The notes: generated by a model from the letters alone, not told the origin. Shown: positions 24,459 through 33,966, counted from the first letter of the stretch. The stretch: 64,000 nucleotides of DNA from Acetobacterium bakii (GCF_001263355.1 NZ_LGYO01000012.1:11668-75667); one strand, 5' to 3'. Program-made: numbers and translations.

Positions 24459-25040
24459 ATGAGAATTATCGTTGTAGAAGATGAACCGGTAACCCGTATG
24501 GATATCCGGTTTATACTCGAAGATGCCGGATTTGAAGTTCTGGGTGAAGGGAAAGATGGTTTTGATGCCATCAATTTATGCAGAAGCCATCATCCGGATA
24601 TGGTGCTGATGGATATTAATATGCCTAATTTAGATGGAATCAGTGCTGCCAAAATAATCCGTCGGGACAAACTGTGCAAGTGCGTTGTTTTTCTGACGGC
24701 ATATTCCGATGACATATTTATTGAGGGGGCTAAAAAAAGCGGCGCATTTGGTTATGTTGTCAAACCAATTGATGAGAAGAATTTGGTGCCGGCATTAAAA
24801 ATATCCTATGCAAAAGCCCTTGAGGCAGAAAAAACTGAGCAAAAACTTGATGACGTCACCAAAAGATTGGAAGAGCGCAAAATAATTGAGAAGGCAAAAG
24901 GATTTTTAATGCAATCCGAGGGTCTTGATGAGGACAGCGCCTATAAAAAAATCAGAACACTGAGTATGGAAAAAGGCTGTTCACTCCGGGTTATCAGCGA
25001 AATGATGCTTTTACAGGCACAAAAAGGCGAAAAGAAATGA
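24459..25040 (+). CDS. eutV: EutV response regulator with ANTAR RNA-binding domain
   Basis: 193 residues. The receiver domain has the acidic pair (VVEDE), phosphoacceptor Asp52 in LMDINMPNLDG, a Thr in FLTAYSDD and Lys in GYVVKPID. After a coiled linker comes the ANTAR domain (residues about 128-185: RKIIEKAKGFLMQ, DSAYKKIRTLSMEKG), which binds pairs of RNA hairpins and prevents termination. ATG 24459 is chosen because the receiver then starts MRIIVVEDE; a GTG at 24441 is possible. Its stop overlaps the start of eutW by 4 nt. Its targets are the four elements at 19371, 19821, 26541 and 26686. Confidence 0.95.
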   Translation: MRIIVVEDEPVTRMDIRFILEDAGFEVLGEGKDGFDAINLCRSHHPDMVLMDINMPNLDGISAAKIIRRDKLCKCVVFLTAYSDDIFIEGAKKSGAFGYVVKPIDEKNLVPALKISYAKALEAEKTEQKLDDVTKRLEERKIIEKAKGFLMQSEGLDEDSAYKKIRTLSMEKGCSLRVISEMMLLQAQKGEKK

Positions 25041-26515
25041 CTTACAAATGCGACCGAGAATTTATAATAAAGCAATGCAAAGAGTTTACGCTACTAAACA
25101 ACGATGAAATCGAAGCAATAATCGACGTGGCTAAAATTCTGCCGTATTTTAACGAAGGATTTGACCGAGAAACGTTTATTGATATAAAGGTACATGATAA
25201 AGATCTGGCAGTGGTAGTTGCAGAATCATATAAAAAAAGGCGATCAATATATGTCGACTCATTTTTAGGCGAAATTATTTACCGTGACAATGAACCCGCC
25301 GTATTTCGATCCTTTGATCTGGGTGTAACCACAAAAGACATTATCGGCGTGAGTTTTGACCGAAATAAGAAGAAGATATGGACAAAACAAACGGTTGTAC
25401 CGATCATGCATAATGACAACGTCGTGGCCACACTAATCCTTGAGCGAATACTGGATTTGAAATTGACCGTGGTACCAAGTGCGCCATTGCAGCAATCCTC
25501 CGAAAATGAAAAAATTGACGAGGTGTGGCGTTCGATTTTCAGTACAAGCAATGAAAATGAAGCTTTGCAATTGCGCGAAGGTATTTTAATATTTGACGAA
25601 ACCGGCCATTTAAAATATTTTAATCAGCGTGCGGTTAAAATATATCAAAAACTAGGCTATAAATCCATTGAAAATCAGCATTTTGATAATCTGAACTACT
25701 CAACAAAGAATTTTGACGATATTCTTTTGAATATCCAGGGGACCTTTAGCAATGACGATCATAACCATATCATTATTGAAAAAAGTTATGATGGAAAAGT
25801 GGCAATTGGCGATAAATTTTATCGCATTCACATCATTATCCGTAAAAAAAAGACGGTTGATGTGATTGTGTTTATTGATGATATCACAGATTTAAGAAAA
25901 TACGAAAAAGAGGTGAACAGCTACTTGGTGAGTTCACACGAAATTCATCATCGTATTAAAAACAACCTGCAAACGGTGGCTTCACTGCTGCGGCTTCAAA
26001 GTCGGAGTGCTGAGGATCCCGCGGTTAAGACCATCCTAAGTGACAGCATTAACCGGATCATGAGTATTGCGGTGACCCATGAACTATTGGAAAAAAAGTC
26101 GAATAATCAGGTTTCGGTACAAGAAGTGCTTGACAAAATAAAACAAAACATGATATCATTCGTCGCAACAGCTAATAAAGAAATTGAAATATCTGTTAAG
26201 GGCACTGACTTTTATGTTGACAGCGAAAAATCGACGATTATTGCATTGATTGTCAACGAATTGATTCAAAACTCACTGAAGTATGCATTTCCCAATGGGG
26301 ATGCCGGTCACATCGAAGTGACAACCGCAAGTGATGGAAAAATCAAGATGATCGAAGTAAAGGACAACGGCGTCGGGTACAAATCCGGAGAGAAAAGAAA
26401 AAATGGTCTGGGACTCAACATCGTCAAGGCTTACGTTTATGAAAAACTGTTTGGTAAGTTAATTATTGAAACAGGTGATGAAGGTACCACTACTTCATTT
26501 GCATTTAAATTATAA
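25037..26515 (+). CDS. eutW: EutW sensor histidine kinase
   Basis: 492 residues without membrane helices, so a cytoplasmic sensor. The N-terminal 150 residues form the EutW-type input domain, which in Enterococcus responds to ethanolamine. A PAS-like domain follows (about 180-290, ending VIVFIDDITDLRKY). Then comes a HisKA_2-type dimerisation segment EIHHRIKNNLQTVASLLRL with the likely phosphoacceptor His305, and a HATPase domain with NELIQNSLKYAF (N box), DNGVGY and GLGLNIVK. It overlaps eutV by 4 nt. Confidence 0.92.
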   Translation: MTYKCDREFIIKQCKEFTLLNNDEIEAIIDVAKILPYFNEGFDRETFIDIKVHDKDLAVVVAESYKKRRSIYVDSFLGEIIYRDNEPAVFRSFDLGVTTKDIIGVSFDRNKKKIWTKQTVVPIMHNDNVVATLILERILDLKLTVVPSAPLQQSSENEKIDEVWRSIFSTSNENEALQLREGILIFDETGHLKYFNQRAVKIYQKLGYKSIENQHFDNLNYSTKNFDDILLNIQGTFSNDDHNHIIIEKSYDGKVAIGDKFYRIHIIIRKKKTVDVIVFIDDITDLRKYEKEVNSYLVSSHEIHHRIKNNLQTVASLLRLQSRSAEDPAVKTILSDSINRIMSIAVTHELLEKKSNNQVSVQEVLDKIKQNMISFVATANKEIEISVKGTDFYVDSEKSTIIALIVNELIQNSLKYAFPNGDAGHIEVTTASDGKIKMIEVKDNGVGYKSGEKRKNGLGLNIVKAYVYEKLFGKLIIETGDEGTTTSFAFKL

Positions 26516-26540
26516 ATTATAAATTATAAATTAATATTAT

Positions 26541-26632
26541 AAATTGCGATGATGCAATTTTATTAGGCGACGTAGCTTAAAGTTTAAATATCTAGCATTA
26601 GATGTTTAAAGTTTAAGCTATTTTTTTATTAA
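26541..26632 (+). promoter_or_regulatory. ANTAR antitermination element 3 with terminator
   Basis: P1: AAATTGC / GCAATTT with loop GATGAT. P2: AGGC / GCTT with loop GACGTA (one G-U pair). The terminator AGCTTAAAGTTTAAA...TTTAAAGTTTAAGCT followed by seven T overlaps the P2 3' strand. Loop position 1 is G rather than A in both hairpins; position 4 is G as expected. It sits right after eutW and gates entry into eutA. Confidence 0.72.
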
Positions 26633-26685
26633 ACTCATTAAAAAAAAAGCAATACAGAAATTTGCACTTAAAAATTTAAACCATT

Positions 26686-26788
26686 ACATTGCAATGAAGC
26701 AAGGTAAATAAGCGACGCAGCTTAAAGTATAAACATCGATTAATCGATGGTTATAAGTTAAACTGCGTCGCATTTTTTTTAAGGTAAT
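26686..26788 (+). promoter_or_regulatory. ANTAR antitermination element 4 with terminator
   Basis: P1: TTGC / GCAA with loop AATGAA (A1, G4), extended by TAC/GTA beyond one mismatch. P2: AAGC / GCTT with loop GACGCA. A long terminator (GCGACGCAG with CTGCGTCGC, inner ATCGAT with ATCGAT) plus eight T uses the whole P2 as its 5' arm, so the two folds exclude each other. It is in tandem with element 3, giving two successive gates before eutA. Confidence 0.82.
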
Positions 26789-26838
26789 AGCCTAAGGTGA
26801 TTTAAAAAATTGTACGGGAACTTAGAGGTGGAAAAATT

Positions 26839-28278
26839 ATGGAAAGTTTTAAAAGACAGGAGATTCTCAGTGTCGGAATCGATATTGGGACATCGACGAC
26901 GCAGTTGGTATTTACCAAGATACTGCTTGAAAATATGGCGTCAAGTTTTAATATCGCGCGGATTGAAATTATTGGCAAAAGAATCGTCCATCGAAGTGAA
27001 ATATATTTTACCCCATTAACTTCAGATGATCGTATTGACATGAGTGAAGTCATGAAAATAATTGATGGAGAATTTGCCAATGCAGCGATTGAAAAAAATG
27101 ATATTGACATCGGCGCCGTTATTATTACCGGAGAAACAGCCAGGCGCGCCAATGCCAGTGAAGTTTTACATAAACTCAGTGGTTATGCCGGGGATTTTGT
27201 TGTGGCAACGGCCGGGCCGGTGTTAGAAAGTATCATTTCCGGTAAGGGGGCCGGATCGGACAAGATTTCTAAAGAATGTAATGCGGTTGTAGCAAACATT
27301 GATGTCGGAGGAGGAACCTCCAATGTAGTCCTTTTTGATCACGGAGATACAGTTGCCACAGGATGTCTGGATATTGGCGGTCGTTTAGTAAAAATGGATA
27401 AACAGGGAAAAATTATCTACATCAATGAAAAAATAAAACAAATTATTAAAGCTGAAACGCTCAATATTGAGCTGGGTCAGATGGCAAATGAAGAAAGTTT
27501 ATCAAAATTGGCAAAAATAATGGTGCATCAACTCGAAACGGTGGTGGGGATCAAAGCTAAAGATCAATATTACGATATGATGCTTACGATTGAGGATATG
27601 CAAATAAAAAAACCGGTCCAGTATCTTACCTTTTCTGGAGGCGTCGCAGATATTGTTTACCATTACGACGAAAAAGAAAATGTTTTCAAATACCAGGATA
27701 TGGGAATTATTTTAGGCCGTGAAATCCGGCGATCGGAATTGTTCACAAAATTAGAGGTGAAAGATGCTGAAGAAACCATTCGCGCGACAGTCGTTGGTGC
27801 CGGTTCACACACCACCGATATTAGCGGCAGTACAGTGACCTACGACAAATCAGCCTTGCCATTAAAAAACATTCCGGTTGCGAAAATAGAATTTACCGAT
27901 AAAAGCATTATCTCTGAAATCGCAGATGAAGTAGGAAAGCGCATTGACTGGTTTAAGCTGGAAGATGAATTTCAAAAAGTTGCGATTGCCTTTGAAGGCA
28001 TCGGTTCACCGTCGTTTAAGCAAATAGAAATGTGTGCAGAACAATTGATCAAAGGTCTGGAGGCGCTGATAAAACATAATTATCCCATTATTATTGTTGC
28101 GGAAAAGGATATTGCTAAAGTATTGGGACAAACAATTAAGCGACTGTTGAATAATGACCATCCGGTTATCTGTATCGATAGCGTTGTCGTCAGTGATGGC
28201 GATTATATCGATATTGGCAATCCGATTGCCGGGGGGATGGTATTGCCGGTTGTTGTAAAAACATTGATTTTTAAATAG
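26839..28278 (+). CDS. eutA: EutA ethanolamine ammonia-lyase reactivating factor
   Basis: 479-residue ASKHA-fold ATPase that exchanges damaged cobalamin out of EutBC for fresh adenosylcobalamin. The phosphate-1 loop is [13 protein letters not shown] and the phosphate-2 region is [26 protein letters not shown] and [15 protein letters not shown]-like segments are also family marks. GAGGTGG precedes the ATG. It opens the catalytic half of the locus, directly after two ANTAR elements, so synthesis should need active EutVW. Confidence 0.95.
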   Translation: MESFKRQEILSVGIDIGTSTTQLVFTKILLENMASSFNIARIEIIGKRIVHRSEIYFTPLTSDDRIDMSEVMKIIDGEFANAAIEKNDIDIGAVIITGETARRANASEVLHKLSGYAGDFVVATAGPVLESIISGKGAGSDKISKECNAVVANIDVGGGTSNVVLFDHGDTVATGCLDIGGRLVKMDKQGKIIYINEKIKQIIKAETLNIELGQMANEESLSKLAKIMVHQLETVVGIKAKDQYYDMMLTIEDMQIKKPVQYLTFSGGVADIVYHYDEKENVFKYQDMGIILGREIRRSELFTKLEVKDAEETIRATVVGAGSHTTDISGSTVTYDKSALPLKNIPVAKIEFTDKSIISEIADEVGKRIDWFKLEDEFQKVAIAFEGIGSPSFKQIEMCAEQLIKGLEALIKHNYPIIIVAEKDIAKVLGQTIKRLLNNDHPVICIDSVVVSDGDYIDIGNPIAGGMVLPVVVKTLIFK

Positions 28279-28389
28279 TGTACATAGGAATTTTCAAAGA
28301 CACCAATGTATCATTTACTGATATAAACAACTTGGAGTATGCGAAAAATTCAATGATATAAATTTGTTGTGGATTTTTAGTAAAGGCGG

Positions 28390-28441
28390 AACTGATCAAA
28401 GTATCGGTTATTGGAAGCAGTAACCGGCACTTTGATTAGTT
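28390..28441 (+). other. 52-nt hairpin in the eutA-eutB gap
   Basis: AACTGATCAAAGT pairs with ACTTTGATTAGTT (one G-U), then after a 2x2 internal loop CGGTTATTG pairs with CAGTAACCG around GAAG. No T-run follows. The 5' arm is repeated imperfectly at 28454-28479. The 234-nt gap holds no gene and no ANTAR loop, so this may be an mRNA-stability or protein-binding element setting high EutBC expression. Confidence 0.6.
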
Positions 28442-28512
28442 AACTAAAAGCTAAACTAAACAAAGTATTGGTTGTCATTTATATGATAATCTAAAAAATA
28501 AGGAGTGAAAGT

Positions 28513-29880
28513 ATGAAACTAAAAACCGTATTGTTTGGAAGAACCTATCAATTTAAAAATGTTAATGAAGTCCAAGCAAAAGCAAGTCAAGAGAAATCCG
28601 GTGATCAGCTGGCAGGTTTAGCTGCATCTTCAACTGAAGAAAGAGCGGCTGCAAAAATCGTATTGGCGGATATGTTATTATCAGATATTCGAAACAATCC
28701 AGCAGTTCCCTATGAACTTGATGATGTTACTCGAGTCATTCAGGATCAGGTTAATGAAGCCGTTTATCGGGAAATTAAAAACTGGACGGTGGGAGATCTG
28801 CGCGACTTTATGATGTTGTATACATCAACAGGTCCGATAATTCAAAGAATCGCGACTGGATTAACAGCAGAAATGATTGCCGCTGTTACAAAAATTATGT
28901 CAAATATGGACCTGGTTTATGCCGCTAAAAAAATTGATAATGTTGCCACCTGTGTTACAACCATCGGACAACGTGGTATTGCCGCGAATCGTTTATTACC
29001 GAATCATCAAACCGATAATATCGATGGTATTTTTGCAGAACTCTACGAATCCCTTGCTTATGGGGTTGGGGATGCCATGCTTGGTTTGAATCCAGTTCAA
29101 GATACGGTGGAATCAACAACGTTCTTACTGCAAAAATTATATGATTTTAGAATGAAATGGGAAATACCAACACAAAGTTGTGTGCTTTCACATATTACGA
29201 CACAAATGGCGGCGCTTCGTAAAGGTGCACCTTTAGATATGATTTTTCAATCCATTGCCGGTACGCAAAAGGCCAATGAATCATTTGGCGTAACCACAAC
29301 AATGCTTGATGATGCTTATGATCTGGGAAAACGCGAATGTATTTCCGGCGGGAAAAACATCATGTACTTTGAAACAGGAGAAGGTTCAGAACTTTCCTGT
29401 GATGCCCATATGGGAGTTGATATGCTAACCCTGGAGGCCCGTACCTATGGTTATGCCAAACGATATGATCCCTTCTATGTCATGTCTGTAGTTGGATTTA
29501 TCGGACCGGAATATATTTACGATTCAGTTCAACAATTGCGAGGCGGCCTTGAAGAACACTTCATGGGGACATTATCATTATTCCCAATGGGTGTGGATGT
29601 CTGCTATACCAACCATATGCCGGCCAGTCAAAATGATTCTGAAAACCTGGCATTATTACTGGCACTCGCCGGTATGCCTGCCTTTGTAACCGCACCAATG
29701 GGTGATGATATTATGCTTAACTATCAATTGCTGGGTAATCATGACTGGCAATCACTTCTGGAACTGTCCGGAATGAAACGAATACCTGAATTTGAAAAAT
29801 GGTTACAAAAAATGGAGATACTCGACGAATACGGTATGTTTACCGAAAAAGCCGGCGATGCTTCAATATTCTTAAAGTAA
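28513..29880 (+). CDS. eutB: Ethanolamine ammonia-lyase large subunit
   Basis: 455 residues, the typical EutB length. EutB forms the TIM-barrel active site of the adenosylcobalamin enzyme that turns ethanolamine into acetaldehyde and ammonia. Landmarks include LTAEMIAAVTKIMSNMDL, FFETGEGSELSCDAH-like MYFETGEGSELS with the substrate-binding Glu, and NDSENLALLLALAG. AAGGAG precedes the ATG. eutC follows after 19 nt. Confidence 0.98.
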   Translation: MKLKTVLFGRTYQFKNVNEVQAKASQEKSGDQLAGLAASSTEERAAAKIVLADMLLSDIRNNPAVPYELDDVTRVIQDQVNEAVYREIKNWTVGDLRDFMMLYTSTGPIIQRIATGLTAEMIAAVTKIMSNMDLVYAAKKIDNVATCVTTIGQRGIAANRLLPNHQTDNIDGIFAELYESLAYGVGDAMLGLNPVQDTVESTTFLLQKLYDFRMKWEIPTQSCVLSHITTQMAALRKGAPLDMIFQSIAGTQKANESFGVTTTMLDDAYDLGKRECISGGKNIMYFETGEGSELSCDAHMGVDMLTLEARTYGYAKRYDPFYVMSVVGFIGPEYIYDSVQQLRGGLEEHFMGTLSLFPMGVDVCYTNHMPASQNDSENLALLLALAGMPAFVTAPMGDDIMLNYQLLGNHDWQSLLELSGMKRIPEFEKWLQKMEILDEYGMFTEKAGDASIFLK

Positions 29881-29899
29881 AAAGAAGGGGTGATATAAA

Positions 29900-30802
29900 A
29901 TGATAAATGAAGCTACTTTAAAAGATACAATTCGTGACATTATTAAAAATGTTATACAAGAAGAATTAACTGAAGCAGGAACGGGTTCTGTGCAGAATCA
30001 ATCAATTGTGACGGCAACGGCAGATAACAGCGATGATGGCTTTGTAGAAGATGTGACCGCGGAAACGATGCAGGATATATTCTATGTTCCAAATCCATAC
30101 GATCGCGATGGATACATGAAAATGAAAGAATTTACTTCCGGTCGCTTAGGTATTTGGCGAGCAGGACCAAGACCTTTAACCAAATCATATTTGAGATTTG
30201 TAGCAGATCATTCAGCCGCTCAAAATGCGGTATGGTCAGATGTTGATGAAAAACTGATTGATGATCTCGGCTTTATCAAACTTTCCACAATTGCTGTTGA
30301 TAAAGCAGAATACCTTAAAAATCCCAATACCGGGAAAAAATTGACAGATGACGCAGTAGAAATTGTCAAAAAAAATACGGTTAAGAATCTGAATGTGCAA
30401 ATTGTATTTGCCGATGGACTAAGCTCGCGCGCCATTGAAAAAAATGCCGCAGATTTCCTTCCCGCTTTCCAGCAGGGGCTGAAATCACTGGGGATCACTT
30501 ACTCAACACCGTTTTTTGTAGCAAATGGCCGCGTTGCCATCGGTGACGAAATCGGAGAACTTACAGATGCTGACGTTATTGCAGTATTATGCGGCGAAAG
30601 ACCAGGATTAAACTCCACCGGATCGATGGGAGCATACATTACCTATAAACCAACAATGGGGATGGAAGAAGCCAGACGAACTGTCATTTCAAACATTCAT
30701 GCAATGGGAACAGCACCGGTTGAAGCAGGTGCCCAAATAGCTGAGCTTTGTCAGACCATGCTTACGCATAAAATGTCTGGCGTAGAATTAAAATTAGTAT
30801 AA
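29900..30802 (+). CDS. eutC: Ethanolamine ammonia-lyase small subunit
   Basis: 300 residues. EutC binds the cobalamin together with EutB; ADGLSSRAIEKNA and CGERPGLNSTGSMGAYITY are diagnostic. The first 25 residues (LKDTIRDIIKNVIQEEL) form an amphipathic helix, followed by a low-complexity linker. In Salmonella the EutC N-terminus targets the enzyme into the compartment, and the same is likely here. AAGGGG precedes the ATG. Confidence 0.97.
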   Translation: MINEATLKDTIRDIIKNVIQEELTEAGTGSVQNQSIVTATADNSDDGFVEDVTAETMQDIFYVPNPYDRDGYMKMKEFTSGRLGIWRAGPRPLTKSYLRFVADHSAAQNAVWSDVDEKLIDDLGFIKLSTIAVDKAEYLKNPNTGKKLTDDAVEIVKKNTVKNLNVQIVFADGLSSRAIEKNAADFLPAFQQGLKSLGITYSTPFFVANGRVAIGDEIGELTDADVIAVLCGERPGLNSTGSMGAYITYKPTMGMEEARRTVISNIHAMGTAPVEAGAQIAELCQTMLTHKMSGVELKLV

Positions 30803-30823
30803 ATTGGATAGGAGGATTAACCA

Positions 30824-31480
30824 GTGTTAGGAGAAATTATACGCGCTAATGTTGTTTGCAAGAATATGATACCAAATGTAAGTGACGATTTAGCCAAGGC
30901 GCTTAATCTTAAACCACATCAACGGAGCATCGGTCTTATTACCGGCTCCATTGATGATGTCACATTTATCGCTCTTGATGAGGCAACAAAAGCAGCGGAT
31001 GTCGAAGTCGTTTACGGAGAATGCCTGTTCTCGGCATTTGTTGGTATTTTTACAAGCTTTGCCGGGGAAGCCCTTGGTATCCTGGCAGGCGAAAACCCTG
31101 CTGAAGTACAGAGCGGTCTGGACGCATGCGCCGATTATATTGAAAACGGAGCTTTTTTCGTAAATGCGAATGATAAAGGAGAGTCCATTTATTTGTCCCA
31201 CTGCATATCAAGTACCGGCAGTTATTTATCAGAAACATGCGAAATACCTGCCGGAATGCCGATAGCCTATTGCATTGCCCCACCAATTGAAGCAATCTAT
31301 GGTATCGACGCGGCTTTAAAAGCTGCGGATGTGAAAATTTGCAAGACCTTTCTACCACCAACTGCGACATCAAACTTTTCCGGTGCATTGATGACCGGTT
31401 CACAATCCGCTTGTAAAGCAGCCTGTGATGCTTTTGCCCAAGCCGTTCAATACATTGCAAATAATCCGATAGTAGGTTAA
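30824..31480 (+). CDS. eutL: EutL trimeric shell protein (BMC-T)
   Basis: 218 residues with two circularly permuted BMC domains, matching EutL length and sequence: IIRANVVCKNMIPNVSDDLA at the start, IGLITGSIDDVTFIALDEATKAADVEVVYG, and in the second half PIAYCIAPPIEAIYGIDAALKAADV. EutL has a gated central pore and small pores that bind ethanolamine. The start is GTG after AGGAGG. eutK-like follows after 3 nt. Confidence 0.95.
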   Translation: MLGEIIRANVVCKNMIPNVSDDLAKALNLKPHQRSIGLITGSIDDVTFIALDEATKAADVEVVYGECLFSAFVGIFTSFAGEALGILAGENPAEVQSGLDACADYIENGAFFVNANDKGESIYLSHCISSTGSYLSETCEIPAGMPIAYCIAPPIEAIYGIDAALKAADVKICKTFLPPTATSNFSGALMTGSQSACKAACDAFAQAVQYIANNPIVG

Positions 31481-31483
31481 GAA

Positions 31484-32071
31484 ATGAATTCCGTCGGTAT
31501 CATCGATACGGTTGGTTTTGTAGGCTCTGTGAACGCACTGGATACTTGTCTTAAAACCGCTGATGTTGAATTTGTGCGGTTTGAAAAAATGTCAGGTGGG
31601 ATTGTATCGATCGTTATCAAAGGGGATGTTGCCGCTGTATCAGCCAGTATTGCCGCAGGGGTAGAAGCGGCGAAACTGGTAGGAAAATACAAAAGACATA
31701 CTATTATAGCAAGACTTGACGATCAGACTCAGAAAATGCTCAGCTCAGGCAAGTCGTCCAGATATCAAGAGCTGACCTGTGCTGCACCCGTGAAGATTGC
31801 TACAGTGGATATTCAAGAAGAGAAATTTAATGCTGAAGAGATACTTCATGGTGAAGAAGCGATCACCGAAGATTTATCGTCAGCGGCAGTGGCGAACGAT
31901 AAAGAATATGATTACTCGGAAGAAGCGCTAAATCTTATGACCGTTTCCAGGTTAAGAAAATTAGCCCGGGATATAAACATTAAAGGAATTAGCAGAGAAA
32001 AAATCAAAAGATCTCGTAAATTTGATCTTGTAGCAAATATTTTAAATGAATTAAAGAAAGAGGAGGAATAA
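31484..32071 (+). CDS. eutK: EutK-like shell protein: BMC domain plus Rho_N/SAP-like tail
   Basis: 195 residues. Residues 1-90 are a single BMC domain (VGIIDTVGFVGSVNALDTCL, IKGDVAAVSASIAAG). A linker rich in Glu and Ala follows, then residues about 150-193 read LMTVSRLRKLARDINIKG...KKSK-like KIKRSRKFDLVANIL, the helix-extended-helix pattern of Rho N-terminal/SAP-like domains. Enterobacterial EutK ends in a winged helix instead; PduK ends in a Fe-S motif. The tail is basic and could bind nucleic acid or other proteins; function not shown. It abuts eutE. Confidence 0.8.
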   Translation: MNSVGIIDTVGFVGSVNALDTCLKTADVEFVRFEKMSGGIVSIVIKGDVAAVSASIAAGVEAAKLVGKYKRHTIIARLDDQTQKMLSSGKSSRYQELTCAAPVKIATVDIQEEKFNAEEILHGEEAITEDLSSAAVANDKEYDYSEEALNLMTVSRLRKLARDINIKGISREKIKRSRKFDLVANILNELKKEEE

Positions 32072-32074
32072 ATT

Positions 32075-33583
32075 GTGGAGTTAGTAGACAAAGATCTATT
32101 ATCAATTCAACAAACACGCTTATTGCTGAAAAAGGCAAAAGAAGCACAAATGAAACTTGCACAAATGAATCAATCAGAAATTGATTGTATTTGTGAAGCG
32201 ATCAAAGACGCTGCAATGCGAAACCTCGAAAAGCTTGCGAAATTAGCATATGAAGAGACTGGATTTGGGAAAACAGAAGATAAAGTAATTAAAAACTATT
32301 TTGCCTCAAAGGTTGTGTATGATAGCATAAAAGACTTGAAAACAGTTGGAATAGTCAGTACTGATGAAACAAAAAAAATGTATGAAGTGGCAGTTCCGGT
32401 TGGCGTAGTGGCTGCTTTAATTCCATCCACGAACCCAACATCAACAGCTATATATAAGGCGCTGATTTGCATAAAAGCAGGGAATTCAATCGTTTTCTCA
32501 CCCCATCCAACGGCTAAAAACTGTATCATTGAGACCATAAAAGTGCTCAAAGAGGCGGCCGTAGCAGCAGGAATGCCGGCAGACTGTATGGGTTGTGTAA
32601 CAGAAATATCGATGGCAGGAACCAACGAGCTATTAAAGAATAAAAACACCAGTTTAATACTGGCAACCGGCGGCGAGGCAATGGTCGCAGCTGCCTATTC
32701 ATCCGGTAATCCGGCGCTTGGTGTCGGACCGGGGAATGGCCCGGCCTTTATCGAAAAGAGTGCGGATATTCCCCGTGCCATCAAGCTTATCATCGATTCA
32801 CAAACATTTGATAATGGTGTTATCTGCGCATCAGAGCAGTCGATTATTATTGAAAAAGAATCGGAACAGGAAGTAACAAGAGAACTCGTAAAACAGGGTT
32901 GCTATATGCTGACACCAGCGGAAAAAGAACGTCTGGAAAAGATAATGCTGACACCTAAGATGACAATGAATCCTAGAATTGTCGGGAAAACAGCACCATA
33001 TATTGCTGAAATGGCAGGGATCAAAGTCCCTGAGAATACAAAAATACTCATTGGTCTGGAAAACAGAGTTGGACACAATTTTCCATTTTCACGAGAAAAG
33101 CTTTGCCCTGTCTTAGCTTACTTTATTGAAGATAACTGGACAAAAGCCTGTGAAAGATCGATTGAAGTTTTAAATAATGAGGGTGCCGGTCATACGATGA
33201 TTATTCACTCAAATAATGAAGAAATTATCAGAGAATTTTCGTTAAGGAAGCCAGTCAGTCGATTATTGGTCAATACTTCCGGTTCATTAGGCGGAATTGG
33301 CGCAACAACCAATTTATTGCCGGCCCTTACCCTGGGTTGCGGTGCCGTTGGCGGAAGTGCAACATCTGATAATATATCGTCGGTGAACTTACTTAATTTA
33401 AGGCGTGTAGCCTACGGTGTCAAAGAGCTGGACGAAATACGAGCTAGCATTGAGTGTGATTGTAAAAACAATCAAGTTAAAAAAACAGTAAGCGACACAG
33501 AACTGGATCGAGCCGTTGAGAATAAACTTGACCGCGTTACCGATCTGATTTTCGAAAAATTGATAAATCAATTAAATATATAA
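32075..33583 (+). CDS. eutE: CoA-acylating acetaldehyde dehydrogenase EutE
   Basis: 502 residues of the aldehyde dehydrogenase superfamily without C-terminal alcohol dehydrogenase. It oxidises acetaldehyde to acetyl-CoA with NAD inside the compartment. The active-site cysteine lies in DNGVICASEQS. Segments IPSTNPTSTAIYKALI and GPGNGPAFIEKSADI are typical. It starts with GTG 8 nt after AGGAGG. The first 25 residues form a helix preceding the core, as in compartment-targeted relatives. Located between eutK-like and eutM2. Confidence 0.96.
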   Translation: MELVDKDLLSIQQTRLLLKKAKEAQMKLAQMNQSEIDCICEAIKDAAMRNLEKLAKLAYEETGFGKTEDKVIKNYFASKVVYDSIKDLKTVGIVSTDETKKMYEVAVPVGVVAALIPSTNPTSTAIYKALICIKAGNSIVFSPHPTAKNCIIETIKVLKEAAVAAGMPADCMGCVTEISMAGTNELLKNKNTSLILATGGEAMVAAAYSSGNPALGVGPGNGPAFIEKSADIPRAIKLIIDSQTFDNGVICASEQSIIIEKESEQEVTRELVKQGCYMLTPAEKERLEKIMLTPKMTMNPRIVGKTAPYIAEMAGIKVPENTKILIGLENRVGHNFPFSREKLCPVLAYFIEDNWTKACERSIEVLNNEGAGHTMIIHSNNEEIIREFSLRKPVSRLLVNTSGSLGGIGATTNLLPALTLGCGAVGGSATSDNISSVNLLNLRRVAYGVKELDEIRASIECDCKNNQVKKTVSDTELDRAVENKLDRVTDLIFEKLINQLNI

Positions 33584-33604
33584 TTTTACTTGGAGGTAAA
33601 AAAA

Positions 33605-33898
33605 ATGGCAAATACAAATGCATTGGGAATGATTGAAACACGTGGTTTAGTAGGAGCAATTGAAGCAGCTGACGCAATGGTAAAAGCAGCAAATGTTACT
33701 TTAATCGGAAAAGAACAAATTGGCAGCGGACTGGTAACCGTTATGGTTAGAGGCGATGTTGGCGCAGTAAAAGCAGCAACTGATGCAGGTGCTGCCGCAG
33801 CAGAAAGAGTTGGCGAGTTAGTTTCAGTCCATGTTATTCCACGGCCACATGCGGATGTTAATGAAATGTTGCCAAAGGAAAAAGGTTCTGATAACTAG
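33605..33898 (+). CDS. eutM: EutM/PduA hexameric shell protein, copy 2
   Basis: 97 residues, nearly identical to the protein at 23258 across the BMC core, with the same pore segment [11 protein letters not shown]. The tail differs ([19 protein letters not shown]). GGAGG stands 7 nt before the ATG at 33605; an in-frame TTG at 33590 overlaps the ribosome site and is rejected. The pair probably supplies most of the facet protein. Confidence 0.95.
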   Translation: MANTNALGMIETRGLVGAIEAADAMVKAANVTLIGKEQIGSGLVTVMVRGDVGAVKAATDAGAAAAERVGELVSVHVIPRPHADVNEMLPKEKGSDN

Positions 33899-33918
33899 GT
33901 CGATTAAACAATTGATTT

Positions 33919-33942
33919 AAGTGATGTGGGGACACATCACTT
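33919..33942 (+). other. Hairpin after eutM2
   Basis: AAGTGATGTG and CACATCACTT form a perfect 10-bp stem with a four-base loop. There is no T-run, so read-through into eutT is expected. It may protect the abundant shell mRNA or lower downstream expression. Confidence 0.55.
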
Positions 33943-33966
33943 TAGTTTAATTAAGGAAGTGAACCA

